From positions 372,001 through 436,000 of the forward strand of contig LLCB01000004.1 of NCBI GenBank assembly GCA_001414345.1: 64,000 bases of DNA. Direction: 5' to 3'. Below the pieces are notes generated by a model. That model saw only the letters and a program-made list of their open reading frames with translations, did no database searches and was not told the DNA's origin. A program made the position numbers and the translations under genes. Each line of letters begins with the position of its first letter. Position 1 is the stretch's first letter. This DNA is from Hymenoscyphus infarciens. Its lineage: Eukaryota; Ascomycota; Leotiomycetes; Helotiales; Helotiaceae. Positions 13,031 through 24,466 of this stretch are shown piece after piece.

Positions 13031-13319
13031 GACCTAAAAACCTATAATTAAGCTAAAGTAGATAGCTGCTTATATACCCTCTTAGTACTAAATCGTTTAG
13101 ACCTCTAAATTAATACTAAACTTACTTAGACCTTTTTATAAGAATAGTCTACCTTTCTTAATATAATTTAGTTAAACGATATTCTAGGAATAAGTTTAGA
13201 TATAATTTAAAAGTTAAAAGAAGATAACCTATACTCCTTTTAGAAAGAACGTTATTAACTTCTAAATAGATACTACCTCTTATTAGATAATTTACTACTT
13301 TTTAAGAATTAACTTTATA

Positions 13320-14060
13320 TTTAAAAGAATACTAAACTCTATATAAAACTAATCTAAGAAGTCTATAACTAAGTATCTAGTACTTACTTAAGTACGAAAA
13401 AGATATACTAGTTATTAGTATAATACTACTACTAGGCTAGAATGTTTTTAAACTATAGAAGGTATATAAGGAATTATTAAGCTTATAAATACTCTTATTC
13501 TTAATAAACTAAGTAATAAGACTTTCTTTACCCTCTACCTATATTTAACTATCTTATATAATATTTATATATAGACTTTAAATTATTTCTAAAAGATAAA
13601 CATAGATTTAATACTATATTAGTAATTATTAACTAACTTAGAAAGGATTTAGTATTAATACCTTATTACTTAACTATAGATGCTAAAAGACTAGCTAAAC
13701 TCTTTATTTAATAGATTTACTATTTTAGCTACTACTCTAAATCGATTACGTTTAATTAAGGACCTTAATTTATATTATTATTTTAGACTAAATTTTATTA
13801 AATAATTAGTATTAAGCTTAAGCTTAGTACCGCCTACTATAAATAGATAGACAGATAGACAGAGATAATAAACCGATATATTAATTAAAGACTAAGGCCT
13901 TTTATAACCTACTATTAAGATAACTAGAGCGAATTAATCTCTCTAATAGATAGAGTATAAATAACACTTCTATACTTATCTATTAGTATAACCTCTTATT
14001 AGCTTAAGTTTAAACTTAACTTAAAGACTTTATAAGACTAGAATATACTAGAGACTTCTA
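13320..14060 (+). pseudogene. Degenerate gypsy integrase
   Basis: DDE integrase core can be followed: YIDFK near 13565 for the first acidic residue, GPQFI near 13751 for the second (D now N), and a TEIINRYIN segment near 13860 carrying the catalytic Glu. A TITL-like segment follows. Stops throughout. Confidence 0.75.
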
Positions 14061-14449
14061 TTCCCTAAGAATAACTTAACTATAATAAGGTAGTAAAAGT
14101 AGCCTAATATATATACTCTACTTAAGAGATAGCTAAAAATAATATAAGTAAGGCTTAGAAAAAGATAGAGAATAGTATAAACTAATACTAAAGAGCTATT
14201 AACTAAGACGTTAGAGATAAAGTCTACTTATCTACTAAGAATCTTAAGATAAATTATCCTAGCTAAAAGCTTACTAAATAGTAAATAGGACCTTTTAAAA
14301 TACTAGAATATATAAGATACTTTTATAAGCTAAAACTTCTTAAAAGCTTATTAATTTATAATATTTTTATCTCTAATATACTTTTAAAAGATCTAAACAC
14401 CTCTCTATTAAGATAAGAGACTCTAGAGCCTTTATTAGACATTATTAAA

Positions 14450-14720
14450 AGTATATAAGAATAGAAGGTATAAGAAATACTTAGTAGTAGACTTTTAAAA
14501 GACAGCTATAGTACTAGGTAAAATAGGTTAAATATAATTTAAATCCTACTTAGTATTCTATAGATAATTTTTAAGGTTTACTATATTATTTAAAAGACTT
14601 TTATACTAAATATTCAAAAGAGCTAGGACTACTCTAACACCTCTCTAAATAACTTAATATATAGGAATTAGATAAGAATTAGATAAAAGAGTTAATTTAT
14701 AATATTAATACCTTTTAATT
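14450..14720 (+). pseudogene. Degenerate chromodomain at the gypsy integrase C-terminus
   Basis: After an integrase tail, the frame reads a VQEIL-type chromodomain start near 14467 followed by a broken chromodomain-like stretch. Position fits chromovirus-type gypsy elements. Very degraded. Confidence 0.5.
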
Positions 14721-16111
14721 CTAGTTACCTTTAATAAGGAACTTATAATAAAAACCTAAGATAAAACACTAACTAGTAGGAATGTTTAAAATTAATAAAG
14801 TAAAAAACTAAGACTAAGTTACTATTAAAATAAGGCCTACTAACCCTCTCTAAGCTATAGCCTCTCCTTCCTTTAACTTATTATTCTCCTCTCTACTCTC
14901 CTAAGTATAAGAAGCCTAAATTAGCTCTTCCTCTACTACCTCCTTCTTATAAGGACGCTTCTTACTTTAGCGACCTTCTATAACCGGCTTTAGAGAAGAC
15001 GTCTATAAACTCTTTAAGTAGGCCTTAAAGAGGACCTAAACCTAGGTTTAGACAAAGGTCCTACCTTCTATAGTATAGTATAAGAACTATTAAATATTAG
15101 TAACTAAAACCCCTTTAATAAGTAAAGAGTACTTATAATAACCTTAGTATAAAGCGTCTAAGTCTCCTCTAAGAAGACGAACTATACCTCTAAACTATTC
15201 TTTAGTACCTTCGTACTAGTAATAACTAATACCTTATCTAAGGCTTTAGTAGCCTTCTTAACCTCCCTCTTCTCCTTCTTACTCTAAAGCTTACTAAACT
15301 CCTTCTTAATAAACTATAGTAACTACTTAAGTTAGAACAAATTTAGTATATATTTAGAATTAAACTTACTAAGATATACATAGTATTCTACTTAACGTAG
15401 TATCTATACTTCTTCAACTTCGGCTTCTTAAAAGCATATACGTAATCTCTATTCTAAGATTTTACCTAAAGATACTAAACGTAGTAGACTTAGTAGACAG
15501 CTAGAAGCGTACTAGAAAGACATAGAAGAGGCATTTTACTATATTAGATTAGCTCTAAATCAGGTCTAATTAAGAAGGGAAGAACTTACTTTTATATATA
15601 TATATAATATATATATATATTCTAAGAGATAAGTTAGTATATAAGGATATATCTAATTAAAAGGTATTCTTACTATTTATATTATTTAAATAAAAAGAAA
15701 AGAAGAAGAGAAGTTAGAATTAGAGAAAAGTCGCCTACTAATATACTACTTATAATAATAGCTATTACTTTATAATTATTATTTATTACTTAATAATTAC
15801 TATTATAATATATAATAATAGTAAGAATATAATAACTCTATAGTAGCATACCGCTTTCTACCTACTAACTAATTATCAGCTTCTCTTCTATTCACATCCT
15901 ATTATTACATAGTATATAATAGTAAACAAAGAGCAATTAGCTCTTAAATAATAATACTACTAGTTACTAATCCTACTCTAACTATTATATACTATAATAG
16001 TAGACAAATTATATTCTTTATAATAAAGAGATAAATAATACTCTAATCGACCTAATATTATACTAATTAATAACTAAAGACTTAAGATAAGTCTTTTTAA
16101 AAGAGAGGGGA

Positions 16112-16605
16112 TATAATAGTATACTATCCTAGATTATTATATAATAGTACTTATTATATAATAGTACTATCTTAAATTATTAGTATTTATAAAACTACTA
16201 ATACCTCTAAGTAGTACTAATACCTCTAATACTCTTAGAGCTAAGATTATAAATAACTAATACTTATATAAGCAAAGTACTAAAGGTATTAATATCTAAT
16301 ATTTATATATAGAAGGGATTAAGGTTTAGATATTATATATTTAGCTTTTTAAAAGATTAAAGGTTATATATTTAGCTTTTTAGCTCTTATTATTTAGTAT
16401 TAGCTATATTAGGTAGAGCTCGGTTATTATTATTATTAGAACTTAGAAGCTTCTAACCTTCTTATATATAGACGTTTATATTCGGTATAGTAGAGAGATA
16501 GTTATTGTTTTCTTCTGTATTAGTACCTAGTATCTATATACGTCATTCTACTATACGTACTCTTATATGCCTCTACTATAGTTATGTGTATTTCGTGCTA
16601 TTACA
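16112..16605 (+). repeat. 3' LTR of the gypsy element
   Basis: 494 bp, from TATAATAGTATACTATCC to TTTCGTGCTATTACA. Its right end keeps the canonical CA terminus (..TTACA) that the 5' LTR has lost to TA. This supports the idea that TA termini elsewhere are RIP products of TG...CA. Confidence 0.85.
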
Positions 16606-16862
16606 CTATCTAGAATAGTATACTATTATAAAGAAAAGACTAAACTAGGCTTTTTCTAACTCTAGGAGTAGGCAGCTATATATAAGAGGTTCTGAAACTA
16701 AATAACGATATACGTCGGCTAATATAAAAGCCTAAACTCTATAAAGTATATCTAAAAGCTCGGACGTTTATAACCTTTCTAAAATAGATAGTATAAGATA
16801 ATAACTACTGAAACCTTATATATAGCAGGTACTCTTAGCTATCTAGAATAGTATACTATCAC

Positions 16863-16975
16863 CTTTTCTTTTATATTAGTACCTAGTATTTATATATATT
16901 ATTCTACTAAATATACTCTTATATATCTCTTCGATAGTAGTATATATTTCGTATTATTATAGATACTTTCTAGGC
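16863..16975 (+). repeat. Partial LTR end, inverted relative to its neighbour
   Basis: About 110 bp matching the right end of the same LTR family on the plus strand (CTTTTATATTAGTACCTAG ... TATATTTCGTATTATTATA). It abuts the minus-strand outer LTR directly, giving another inverted junction. Confidence 0.6.
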
Positions 16976-17722
16976 TATAGAAAGTATATACTAGACTATA
17001 TAGACTTAAAGAGTAATATAATCCTACCTACGTATAATAGTGCTCTTTAATAAGATATAGAACTAAACTATGATTATAGAGGGCTTTATAATTAATATTT
17101 ATCTAGGCGTATACGAGTAAGAGATATATTAGAGACGTAGAAGGCGTTAGAGCTATAGTTAATTAAGATAATTTTGTTTAAAGCTATTTACGATTCTATA
17201 AGAAATAATTTTTAGAGTTATATATAATAGGTGATAAGATTAGACTTAAGCCTAATTAGGTTTAGAGGCGAAGACTTTTAGCGTAGGACCCTTTAGCGAG
17301 AACTAGCACTTCGACCTAGGAATAGTAGTTTTTGGTGGCATCTGCTATTTGTAGGTAACCTACGAATTAGAAGAAGATTATATAATCTAAAGAATTCCTT
17401 GAACGGGTGACTATTTTTCAATCTAAAGTTTGAACAGATACTGTAATTGATGGAACAGTCGTAAGTCAAGCGTTGTCTAGCACGGTTAGAAACGATCAAA
17501 ATGTGAAAAGAGTTAAGCGAGCCACCGAGGACGGTTCACTAGTTACTAGTACTCTTCTACTCCAAAATGAACCCTCTATAATGAATTCTTATAGTACAAA
17601 TTGTCTTACATTTATGCCGAGTGCTTCCTCGAAGTCTCGACTCTCTTCGTCCAATTAAGCCCCTTTTTACATCCATACACCATTCAACTCATCTTATCTC
17701 GCCAACCCAACACTTCAGACAC

Positions 17723-19391
17723 TCACTCAACCCCACCCCCAAACCCAACAGGTTTCCTCCCTCCACTCTCTGGCACAATAGCCAAAGCCTTATACACCTT
17801 CCCCATCCCACTTCCCCCTCGATCAACAAGTCTCCTCCACGCCCCCTCAACACCTTTAATTCTCTCATCAACCCCTTCTCCTTCCTTCCCTCCCTTACCA
17901 GCGACCCATTTCCCCTTCTCCAAACTCTTAACCAACATCTCCGCCCTCTCCTTAATCCCCATCGCCCCAAGAAAACCAGCTTGCTCAACAGGACCATGGA
18001 CTTCCACCCCTTGACTAGCATTAAGCGCCGCCTCAGCTAGACCAGTGAAATCCACGTCGGCACTGAGATCCACGAGTCCGGGTGCTGAAAAGGGGGAGAC
18101 GTATTTGTGATCTCTGATTCCTCGGAGGGAGTTTATGGGGATTGTATCTGATGGGCCGTAATCTAGGATTAAAGCTGCACCGGAAGGTTGTTTCTTGGGT
18201 TTGTCGAGGGAGCCACCTATCAGTGTTGAGATGGCGGAGATGTAGGATAGGGACTCGGGAGAGATTTCTATTAAAGACCCAGGGGTAGGGAGAAGGGATT
18301 TGTAGCGAGGAGAGAGCTGGGGGAGGTAGAGGGAGTGAGGGGTTGGTTGTTGGGAGAGGGTTAGATGGAATTCAGGCGCTTCCTTCGTGGAATCGAGAGG
18401 TTGTGGTGTGGGTGAGACCACCATTTCTCGCCATTGAGGGCTGGAGCTCTTTTTTGCTTGGGCGGCTGCTGCCGCTGGGGTGAGTTCGTGGGAACCGGTT
18501 GGTGTTTTTATGGTTGTTGGTTCTTGAGGGGGTGGTGGGATGGATTGAAAGGCGTGGATAGGTAGTGCGTCAAAGAATTCGTGGGCGACCACGAATGGGG
18601 TTTTATCATGATCTATAGCTTGTTAATTTCCAGTTTGTTTAAAATGTAGAGGAACTCACCAGAAGGTACGAAACGAATATTCTCCGTCCAAATAATCGGG
18701 ATATCAGCATATTTACTAACACACCTCCATCCAATCTCCGTCTCAACCATCTCCTTCTCCCCACAAAGTAACTGTTTCTGACTCTCCCTCAAAGCAGGAC
18801 TGGCTTCCACCAAATAAACAGCTTCAATGCTCTCAGCCATAGGTTTGAAGTTTCGTATTGTCTACAGAATTCTATCAGCACTTTCCCATACATCTTATAA
18901 AAGTAGTATAGACATACTCTCAACATATCATCCATCAAAGTCCCCCTCCCAGGACCAATCTCAATAAATTCCACTCCTTTCCCTTTCTTTCCTTGTGCCA
19001 TCCATTCCGCAACAAACCATATCCCAATCAACTCTCCAAAAATCTGCGAGATCTCGGGGGAGGTGATGAAATCCCCTTTTTGTCCGAATTGATCTCGGCC
19101 TTCTTGTTTCGAGGTGTAGTAGCCGCCTATGTCGGAGGTTAGACACATTCGCATGAATGATGCTAAGGGAATTGGTCCTGTTGCCTGGAGAGGATGTTAA
19201 AATAACTTTCTGGGTTATTTGAAAGGAAAGATTGGTACTGTGATAGCTTCGGAAAGCTGTTTTGCGAGGGGTGTTGACCATTGTCTTGTTTCTGACGATG
19301 ACCACCTTATTGCTGAGCAAGGAGTTCTGTATTTCCCCCGCGCTGCATTGCGCAAAGCATTGCGCGTCTGAGTTGCAAAGATTGACCTCAT
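17723..19391 (-). CDS. NDUFAF7-type mitochondrial SAM methyltransferase (complex I assembly)
   Basis: Protein arginine methyltransferase family (NDUFAF7/MidA, DUF185) that acts in the mitochondrial matrix on a core complex I subunit during assembly. Four exons: 19391-19239, 19184-18918, 18861-18660, 18612-17723; introns of 54, 56 and 47 nt all fit splice consensus and keep frame; about 503 aa. The N-terminus ([20 protein letters not shown]) is Arg/Ala-rich with no acidic residues, a mitochondrial targeting signal; the frame extends a few codons 5' without ATG, so 19391 is the chosen start. Family motifs: [18 protein letters not shown], the SAM-binding [25 protein letters not shown], and [16 protein letters not shown] spanning the intron 3 joint. 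The distal half has Pro/Ala-rich loops common in fungal members. Divergent from the CDK11-like gene. Confidence 0.92.
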
Positions 19392-19585
19392 ATCAGTCAA
19401 TTGCAACTGTCACCTTAGCATCTCCCAATGTGAATAAAACGTAAATGTTGTTGTCAAGATAGCTTGATAGCCGCAAGCCCAAAAAAGCCCGAGGCTCGCC
19501 AAAAATATTTCGAGCGTCATGGCTCGTCCCCAGGCTCAGCCTTCCCAAACCACTCTCATCAACAAACCCCCGCTCAACCACCAAA
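19392..19585. promoter_or_regulatory. Shared divergent promoter region
   Basis: Only 194 bp separate the start codons of the NDUFAF7 gene (-) and the CDK11-like gene (+), so both must use this interval and overlapping leader sequence. No clear TATA box; no specific factor site claimed. Confidence 0.6.
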
Positions 19586-21097
19586 ATGAGCAGTAAAATC
19601 AAGTCACGCTGGGCAGATGACGAAGACGACGCAGTCCTAGACGCCCAGCGAAAACGAGAAAAAGAATCAAAGAAACTCGCAAAAGCCGAGAAGGCGCGCA
19701 TTGCAGAAGAAGCAGCCGCAGCGCAACTTCTCAAACAGCAACAAACCCAAGCCCAACAACAAGAAACCGAACACCACTCACCTCTCTCCTCGCGACCCTC
19801 AAAACGGCGGAAACTTTCTCCTCCTCCGGAATCCGCAAATCCACAACAAGAAATTCTCCCCCCAGCAAAACTGTTACGATTCCCCGCACCCTCGTGGAAA
19901 AAATGTCGCAGCGTAGAGGATTACGAGAAATTGAACGATATAGAAGAAGGAGCTTACGGATGGGTATCGCGGGCGAAAGATATGGTTACAGGAAAAGTGG
20001 TAGCGCTCAAGAGGTTGAAAATGGAGAATGCGAATGACGGGGTACCGGTTACTGGACTACGGGAGATACAGACATTAATGGCATGTTCACATCCAAACAT
20101 CGTTGCATTGCAGGAGGTGGTTGTGGGTGAGGATACTAGTAAGATTGAGAAGTAGGTTCTTCCTCCCCTTTCTCCCAAATCTAAACATATATCCAGATTC
20201 AAATCCAAGTCTATAGAATAGTATACTGATTGGGGAAAAAACAGCATCTTCCTAGTCCTCGACTTCCTAGAACATGACCTAAAAACCCTCCTCGAAACCA
20301 TGCCCGAACCGTTCCTAACCTCCGAAGTCAAAACCCTCCTCCTGCAGCTCACCTCGGGCGTCTCCTACCTGCACGAAAACTACATCCTCCACCGGGACCT
20401 CAAAACCTCCAACCTGCTCCTCTCCAACCGGGGCGTCCTAAAAATCGCAGACTTCGGGATGGCACGTTTCTCCGCTCCAGGACAAAAACTCACATCCTTA
20501 GTAGTAACCCTCTGGTACCGATCCCCAGAGCTCCTCCTCGGTACAGAAATATATGGGGCGGAAGTAGATATCTGGTCCTTGGGTTGTATATTCGCAGAAC
20601 TACTTTCGAGTACGCCTTTACTGCAGGGAACAAACGAAGTCTCCCAGCTCTCCCACATCTTCGAAATCTGCGGTCTCCCCACCGAGAAATCATGGCCCAA
20701 TTTCCGTCGTCTCCCCAATGCTCGTTCTTTGAAACTTCCCTCCCAAGCAAACCCTAAAGCCCAAGGGTCCGTTTTGCGAGCAAAATTCCCTTTCCTCACA
20801 TCTACGGGCTCAGCACTGTTAACCTCTTGTCTATCTCTAAATCCAGCTTCGAGACCGAGTGCGCAGGAAGTCTTGGATCATGCCTTTTTCAAGGAAGATC
20901 CGAAGCCGAAGAGTACGGCTATGTTCCCTACCTTCCCTAGTAAAGCAGGACTAGAAAAACGAAGGCGGGTGCGGACTCCTGAAGCTCCTGGGCGGGGGAA
21001 GGCGAAGGAGTTAGGTGTTGTGGATTTCTCTGGGATTTTTGGGGGAGATCGGGAGGCGGAGGAGAGGGGTGGGGGGTTTGCGCTGAAATTAATCTGA
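19586..21097 (+). CDS. CDK11/PITSLRE-like cyclin-dependent kinase
   Basis: Serine/threonine kinase of the CDK10/CDK11 group, which links to transcription and RNA processing in the nucleus. Exons 19586-20151 and 20245-21097, intron 93 nt (GTAGGT...CAG); 472 aa. Residues 1-100 are charged and coiled-coil-like (QRKREKESKKLAKAEKARI), with a KRRK basic patch near 73-76 and a short SR-poor linker, much shorter than the N-terminus of animal CDK11. The kinase domain starts near 112: EEGAYGWV glycine loop (one Gly fewer than the consensus), catalytic K142, cyclin-binding helix PVTGLRE at 154-160 in place of PITSLRE, HRDLKTSN, DFGMAR, and T-loop TLWYRSPELLLG. The basic tail after the kinase ends in ALKLI. 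Identity as CDK is certain; the CDK10 versus CDK11 split is inferred from the PITSLRE-like helix. Confidence 0.88.
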
Positions 21098-22046
21098 TGT
21101 GCGGACTTTTCAGTCTTGAATTTCTGGGGAGGCTGTATTTAGAAAAGGGCTACTTGAGAGGTCGGTTGGCCTTGTGTTTCCATTCCGGGTGGTGGATTTG
21201 AGAATACCCGGATGGCATAATTGACGACCTACAAGTCAAGTCAAGTCATGAAAAGGGATTCCGGAAGGGCCTTCAGATGGGCCCCAAGTCCCAAGTCAAA
21301 CCATGGAAAGAAGGATCGATCAGGGACATAACATAGTCTGTACACAAAGCGATACTTGAGACTTGGACAAGGACATGGAGACATAGAATTTCAAAACAAT
21401 ACTTGACAAATCCTAACCACCATGTTTTCTTTCTTGGTAGAACGTAGAAACATGATCCGTCTTCACATACAAAGCAAAGCTTCCTCGATTTGACTTCCCA
21501 GCTCCAAGAATTGGTTTCTTGACTTGGGCAAAAATATCTCCCCAAGTCTAAGAGCAACCGACTGCAAAGGAAGGATTTCACGAAATAGCGCAGACTTTGG
21601 AAACCCAATTTGTCTATTCAAAGTACGAGAGTAACAGAGCATAGACCATTAATGCATGCATATATCCTATATACAAGAAGTACATTCCGTTCCATTCCAA
21701 TTTGATCTTCTCCCCCGCTCCCTCTCATTCCACCCCGCTCCTCATCTCTCATCCTCTCCATTCATTAGTTGACCGTGTTATTTATTGTGAGGCTGCCGCT
21801 ATCTATGCAAAGACCCCCAATCCCATAAAAAGACCAATAAACACCATATGCCCGTCCAATAACCCCGTCCCCACCAGCAATAAAGGAGCGTAAACACCAT
21901 GTCTGCTGCTGCGGAAATTCTCTTTTTGTTGTAGTGCGATAGAAAAAGGAAACGAAACTCCCTCGTAACAAAGTACACCAATCCAACAATGCTTCTCTTT
22001 TTTCTTTCCTCATGGGCTCTTTCCAAACCCTAGAATGCATAATTCA
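21098..22046. other. Convergent intergenic region
   Basis: 3' flanks of the CDK gene and the DUF7137-type gene. Short direct repeats of CAAGT near 21230-21300. No supported gene; small frames are chance. Confidence 0.5.
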
Positions 22047-23016
22047 TCACCACACCACTCCCGTGCCCGTAACGAACCACGTAAAACTGAGAACGGTAAG
22101 TAATCCCATGCCAAAAACGAAGCTCAGAAACCTCTTCTCCATATCCCCCATAGCCCCGGAGCAAGTAGCACATTTATACCCATCTGCCAAATCCGTATAA
22201 GGCTGCTTCAGGTACATGCCAAAAATATACTGATTGTAAGTAGCAAGATACCCAGGTTGAGCAGTAGCACTAACACTACTATCCGCATCGAAAATCACCA
22301 GCGTGTATTGAGCCGTAAGCAAAGGATCCGTAACTCCAGATGGGGAGGATGTATAATTGGCCGTATCCCAAATCACAGCTTGTGTGGAGTTTGCTCCCAC
22401 TGTCATGTTGGCTGTCATGGTGTAATAGTTCTTCGCGAGGGAGTTGGTGGCGTAGACGTTGATTGCTGTGGGTGTTGCGAGAAGATTCGTGTAGTTCCAT
22501 GCAAAGGTTACTTTGTCACCAATTTTATAGAATTGGGAGCCGGAGATTACGGCTGGTGTCATGAGGACGACTGCTCCTGCTGGGTTCTCGTTTCCGTATG
22601 AGGATTTCTCGGTCGAGGCAGTTGTTGAGGCATCGGTGGGTTTTGGAGCATCGGTTATGGGACCTTTCTTGTCGGTTGCTGAAGCCGATCCTGATGCTTT
22701 GTCGGTTGGGGAGGGTTTATCTGTTGCGTCTGTTTTGGCGTCGGGTTTGGCATCGGATTTGGCATCGGATTTGGGGGGGGCGGTATTAGAGGGACTTGCT
22801 GTGGCGGTTGCTTTTGCTGCTGTTGTTGAGTCTGCGTTGTGGTTGTTAGTTTGGACAGCCCCTTGGATCATCAGCCGGAGGTGCATTCTCACCATTGTTA
22901 TCTTGTCGTACGACCAGTGCATCCATTTCCGGTAACCATCGTGGCCAAGGCCACGCGGCAGAAAAAGTCGCAAGCAGAAGAATAAATATGGAATAGAACT
23001 GTATCGTAGCCCTCAT
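22047..23016 (-). CDS. Secreted, membrane-anchored DUF7137-type fungal protein
   Basis: Function unknown; looks like a cell-surface protein. Two exons, 23016-22893 and 22831-22047, with a 61-nt intron (donor GTGAGA, branch CTAAC, acceptor GCAG); 302 aa. The splice is needed because the two frames differ. The start at 23016 is chosen because it places a signal peptide (QFYSIFILLLATFSAAW) at the N-terminus, followed by the WPRWLPEMDALVVRQ motif seen in this fungal family. Next comes a low-complexity Ser/Thr/Ala/Lys linker (DAK repeated units, residues about 55-105), a beta-rich Ig-like domain (VVLMTPAVISGSQFYKIGD...) with several N-glycosylation sequons, a CATCSGAMG cysteine pair, and a C-terminal hydrophobic segment (FLSFVFGMGLLTVLSF) that could be a membrane or GPI anchor. 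Family name from memory, not searched. Confidence 0.75.
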
Positions 23017-24466
23017 CGTGTATGTATGTATCGAGGTTGGTTGTGGTAGGTGGTGGATTTGTTGACAAAACCCCTCGAAACCCTCAACAGAGCTTCCTCC
23101 AAATCCTCCCAAAAAGTATACAAAGACCCGGTATCCAAGAAGATATTCGACTACTGTATGTTGCTTTCCACTAACAGTATTTCTCGTGTGCGAAGGGATG
23201 CAAATGGATTCGGAATGGGAGGTGTATAGGTAATGTCTGTTGTTGATTGAAAAAGATTGGGAAGCGTCTGGTACCCCCTGTCGTGTCTCCGTTAGAACGC
23301 TGCTTCTGTTGCCCGAGGGAAAAGGCCCAAAAAACCGGCAACTGCGACCACCACTGCCACTGCCACTGCCACTGCCACAGCACTCACCTCAGAAACTAGA
23401 ACACTGCGCCTTCCCTTGCAAACAATATTATTGGACCGAACGAGTGAGGTCGTAGAATGGTGAATTACAATAACGAGAGGCGGATTAGTATTTTTGGCGT
23501 ACGAGTATGGAAGAAGAATGGTCGTGGAGGTGAATCAAGGAGAAGGTGAGAGATCTGAACGAAGGGAGAGAAAGAGAAAATGAGGAGAGACTTGATTGCC
23601 CCTGTCCCTTACTGTACGGCATCCCGGGATTGACCTGCGACCTTTCTCGTGTTCGATCATTTTCCGTCCCCTCTCCGCAAATCAGATGGGCGGCTATAAA
23701 TAGAGTGTTCGCCGCTGCGGAGCTTTTGGATATCTTCGAGACGATTTGCTGGGATTAAATCATGAAAGAGGAGAGTTTATCTAGAGCATGAACGCAGTTC
23801 TTTCTCCAGCTTTCTTTCGTGTCTTTTCTGCTTTTTTTGATACCCAGTTTGGTCTCGTATTTTTGGGATGAGCATGACAGAAGCGATGCTGACCTTAAAA
23901 AATGTACATCACGTGTTTGGCCTTCTCCTTTAAATTGCATCACTTTCTTTCCTTTTCTTTTCGATATATCATATTCATTTTTCCCCTCTCTGCTTTCCAT
24001 TTCCTCCTTCTTCAGTCTCAAGCAAGTAAGTGTTGGAGTTCTTGCATCTCAGTCCTCGTCAATTCCCCATTTACAATCCAATCAGAAACTCACATCTGTA
24101 AGCCTCAAGCCAACCACCATTCACACTGCGTAGGTATCTGGTGAAAGCAAGCCACACCTGTATGGTACTGCCACCTCGAACTATTATTCATGTTGGTTCT
24201 TAGAAGCGTTGCAACATTCACGATATATTTTACATATCCTGCATGCTTTGGTAGCCGAATCACTAGTTGTGTTGATCCAACACTATTGTACGTGAGATTA
24301 CTATACTGAGAGAAAAGAGGAATAATGGAATCTGAGTAAAGAAATGGTAATAGTATTGAGGTTTCAGTTCAATTACCAAGCTTTTCTTCGAGGCTTTCTT
24401 TTTGGTGTTTTGGTCCCAACTTGATGGTTGACTTACTCGATGATTGACAGCTTACTCTTTATCTTA
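23017..24466. other. Intergenic region with a hexanucleotide microsatellite
   Basis: Promoter side of the DUF7137-type gene. A CCACTG/CACTGC repeat of about five units lies at 23346-23381. No gene supported; the frames of 60-100 codons lack any family signal. Confidence 0.5.

Larger units (their letters stand above)
7850..16605 (+). mobile_element. Full-length but RIP-inactivated Ty3/gypsy LTR retrotransposon with chromodomain
   Basis: Two LTRs of identical length (494 bp; 7850-8343 and 16112-16605) in direct orientation flank a 7.8-kb interior. The host duplication is CTATT (7845-7849) and CTATC (16606-16610), differing by one C/T transition as RIP would cause. A purine tract (AAAAGAGAGGGGA, about 16099-16111) abuts the 3' LTR. 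The interior carries, in order on the plus strand, gag, protease, reverse transcriptase, RNase H, integrase and chromodomain remnants, which is the gypsy order, all with many TAG/TAA stops. A palindromic insertion (9603-10490) interrupts gag. 14780-15530 has an additional degenerate coding-like stretch after the chromodomain, not identified. Confidence 0.88.
7562..16630 (-). repeat. Inner solo LTR, interrupted by the gypsy element
   Basis: Left part 7562-7849 (starts TATAATAGTACGAAATATA) and right part 16606-16630 (ends TAGTATACTATTATA) make one LTR of about 308 bp. It is bounded by the perfect target duplication AAGAA (7557-7561 and 16631-16635). The gypsy element sits inside it after CTATT/CTATC. 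Terminal TA...TA probably derives from TG...CA by RIP on both strands. Confidence 0.78.
7466..16862 (-). repeat. Outer solo LTR, split by nested insertions
   Basis: An LTR of the 300-350 bp family begins TATAATAGTA at 7466 and runs to 7561. It resumes at 16631/16636 and ends near 16862 (CTATCTAGAATAGTATACT). It was interrupted by a second copy of the same family: the 5-bp sequence AAGAA flanks that insertion at 7557-7561 and 16631-16635. Joining the two halves gives the same order of sequence as the uninterrupted copy at 50832-51214. The right terminus is imperfect, so the outer TSD is not clear. Confidence 0.7.
6150..17290. repeat. RIP-degraded AT-rich block 1
   Basis: About 11 kb of very AT-rich sequence with almost no CA or TG dinucleotides, while CT, AG and TA are abundant. 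This pattern is expected after repeat-induced point mutation. Every long frame is broken, mostly by TAG/TAA where W or Q is expected. It holds the nested LTR elements listed separately; 6150-7465 and 16976-17290 hold nothing I can assign. Confidence 0.85.

Noticed and set aside
6150..17290. Short TA-rich tandem motifs resembling a centromere, replication origin or CRISPR array
   Set aside because: No regular spacing or identical repeats; RIPed retroelements explain the sequence.
17601..18040. Two Pro/Ser-rich plus-strand frames of about 138 codons
   Set aside because: They lie opposite the last exon of the NDUFAF7 gene and have no conserved motif.
22257..22935. Plus-strand frames of 114 and 124 codons
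   Set aside because: Opposite the DUF7137-type gene; Ala/Val/Ser composition mirrors its repetitive linker.
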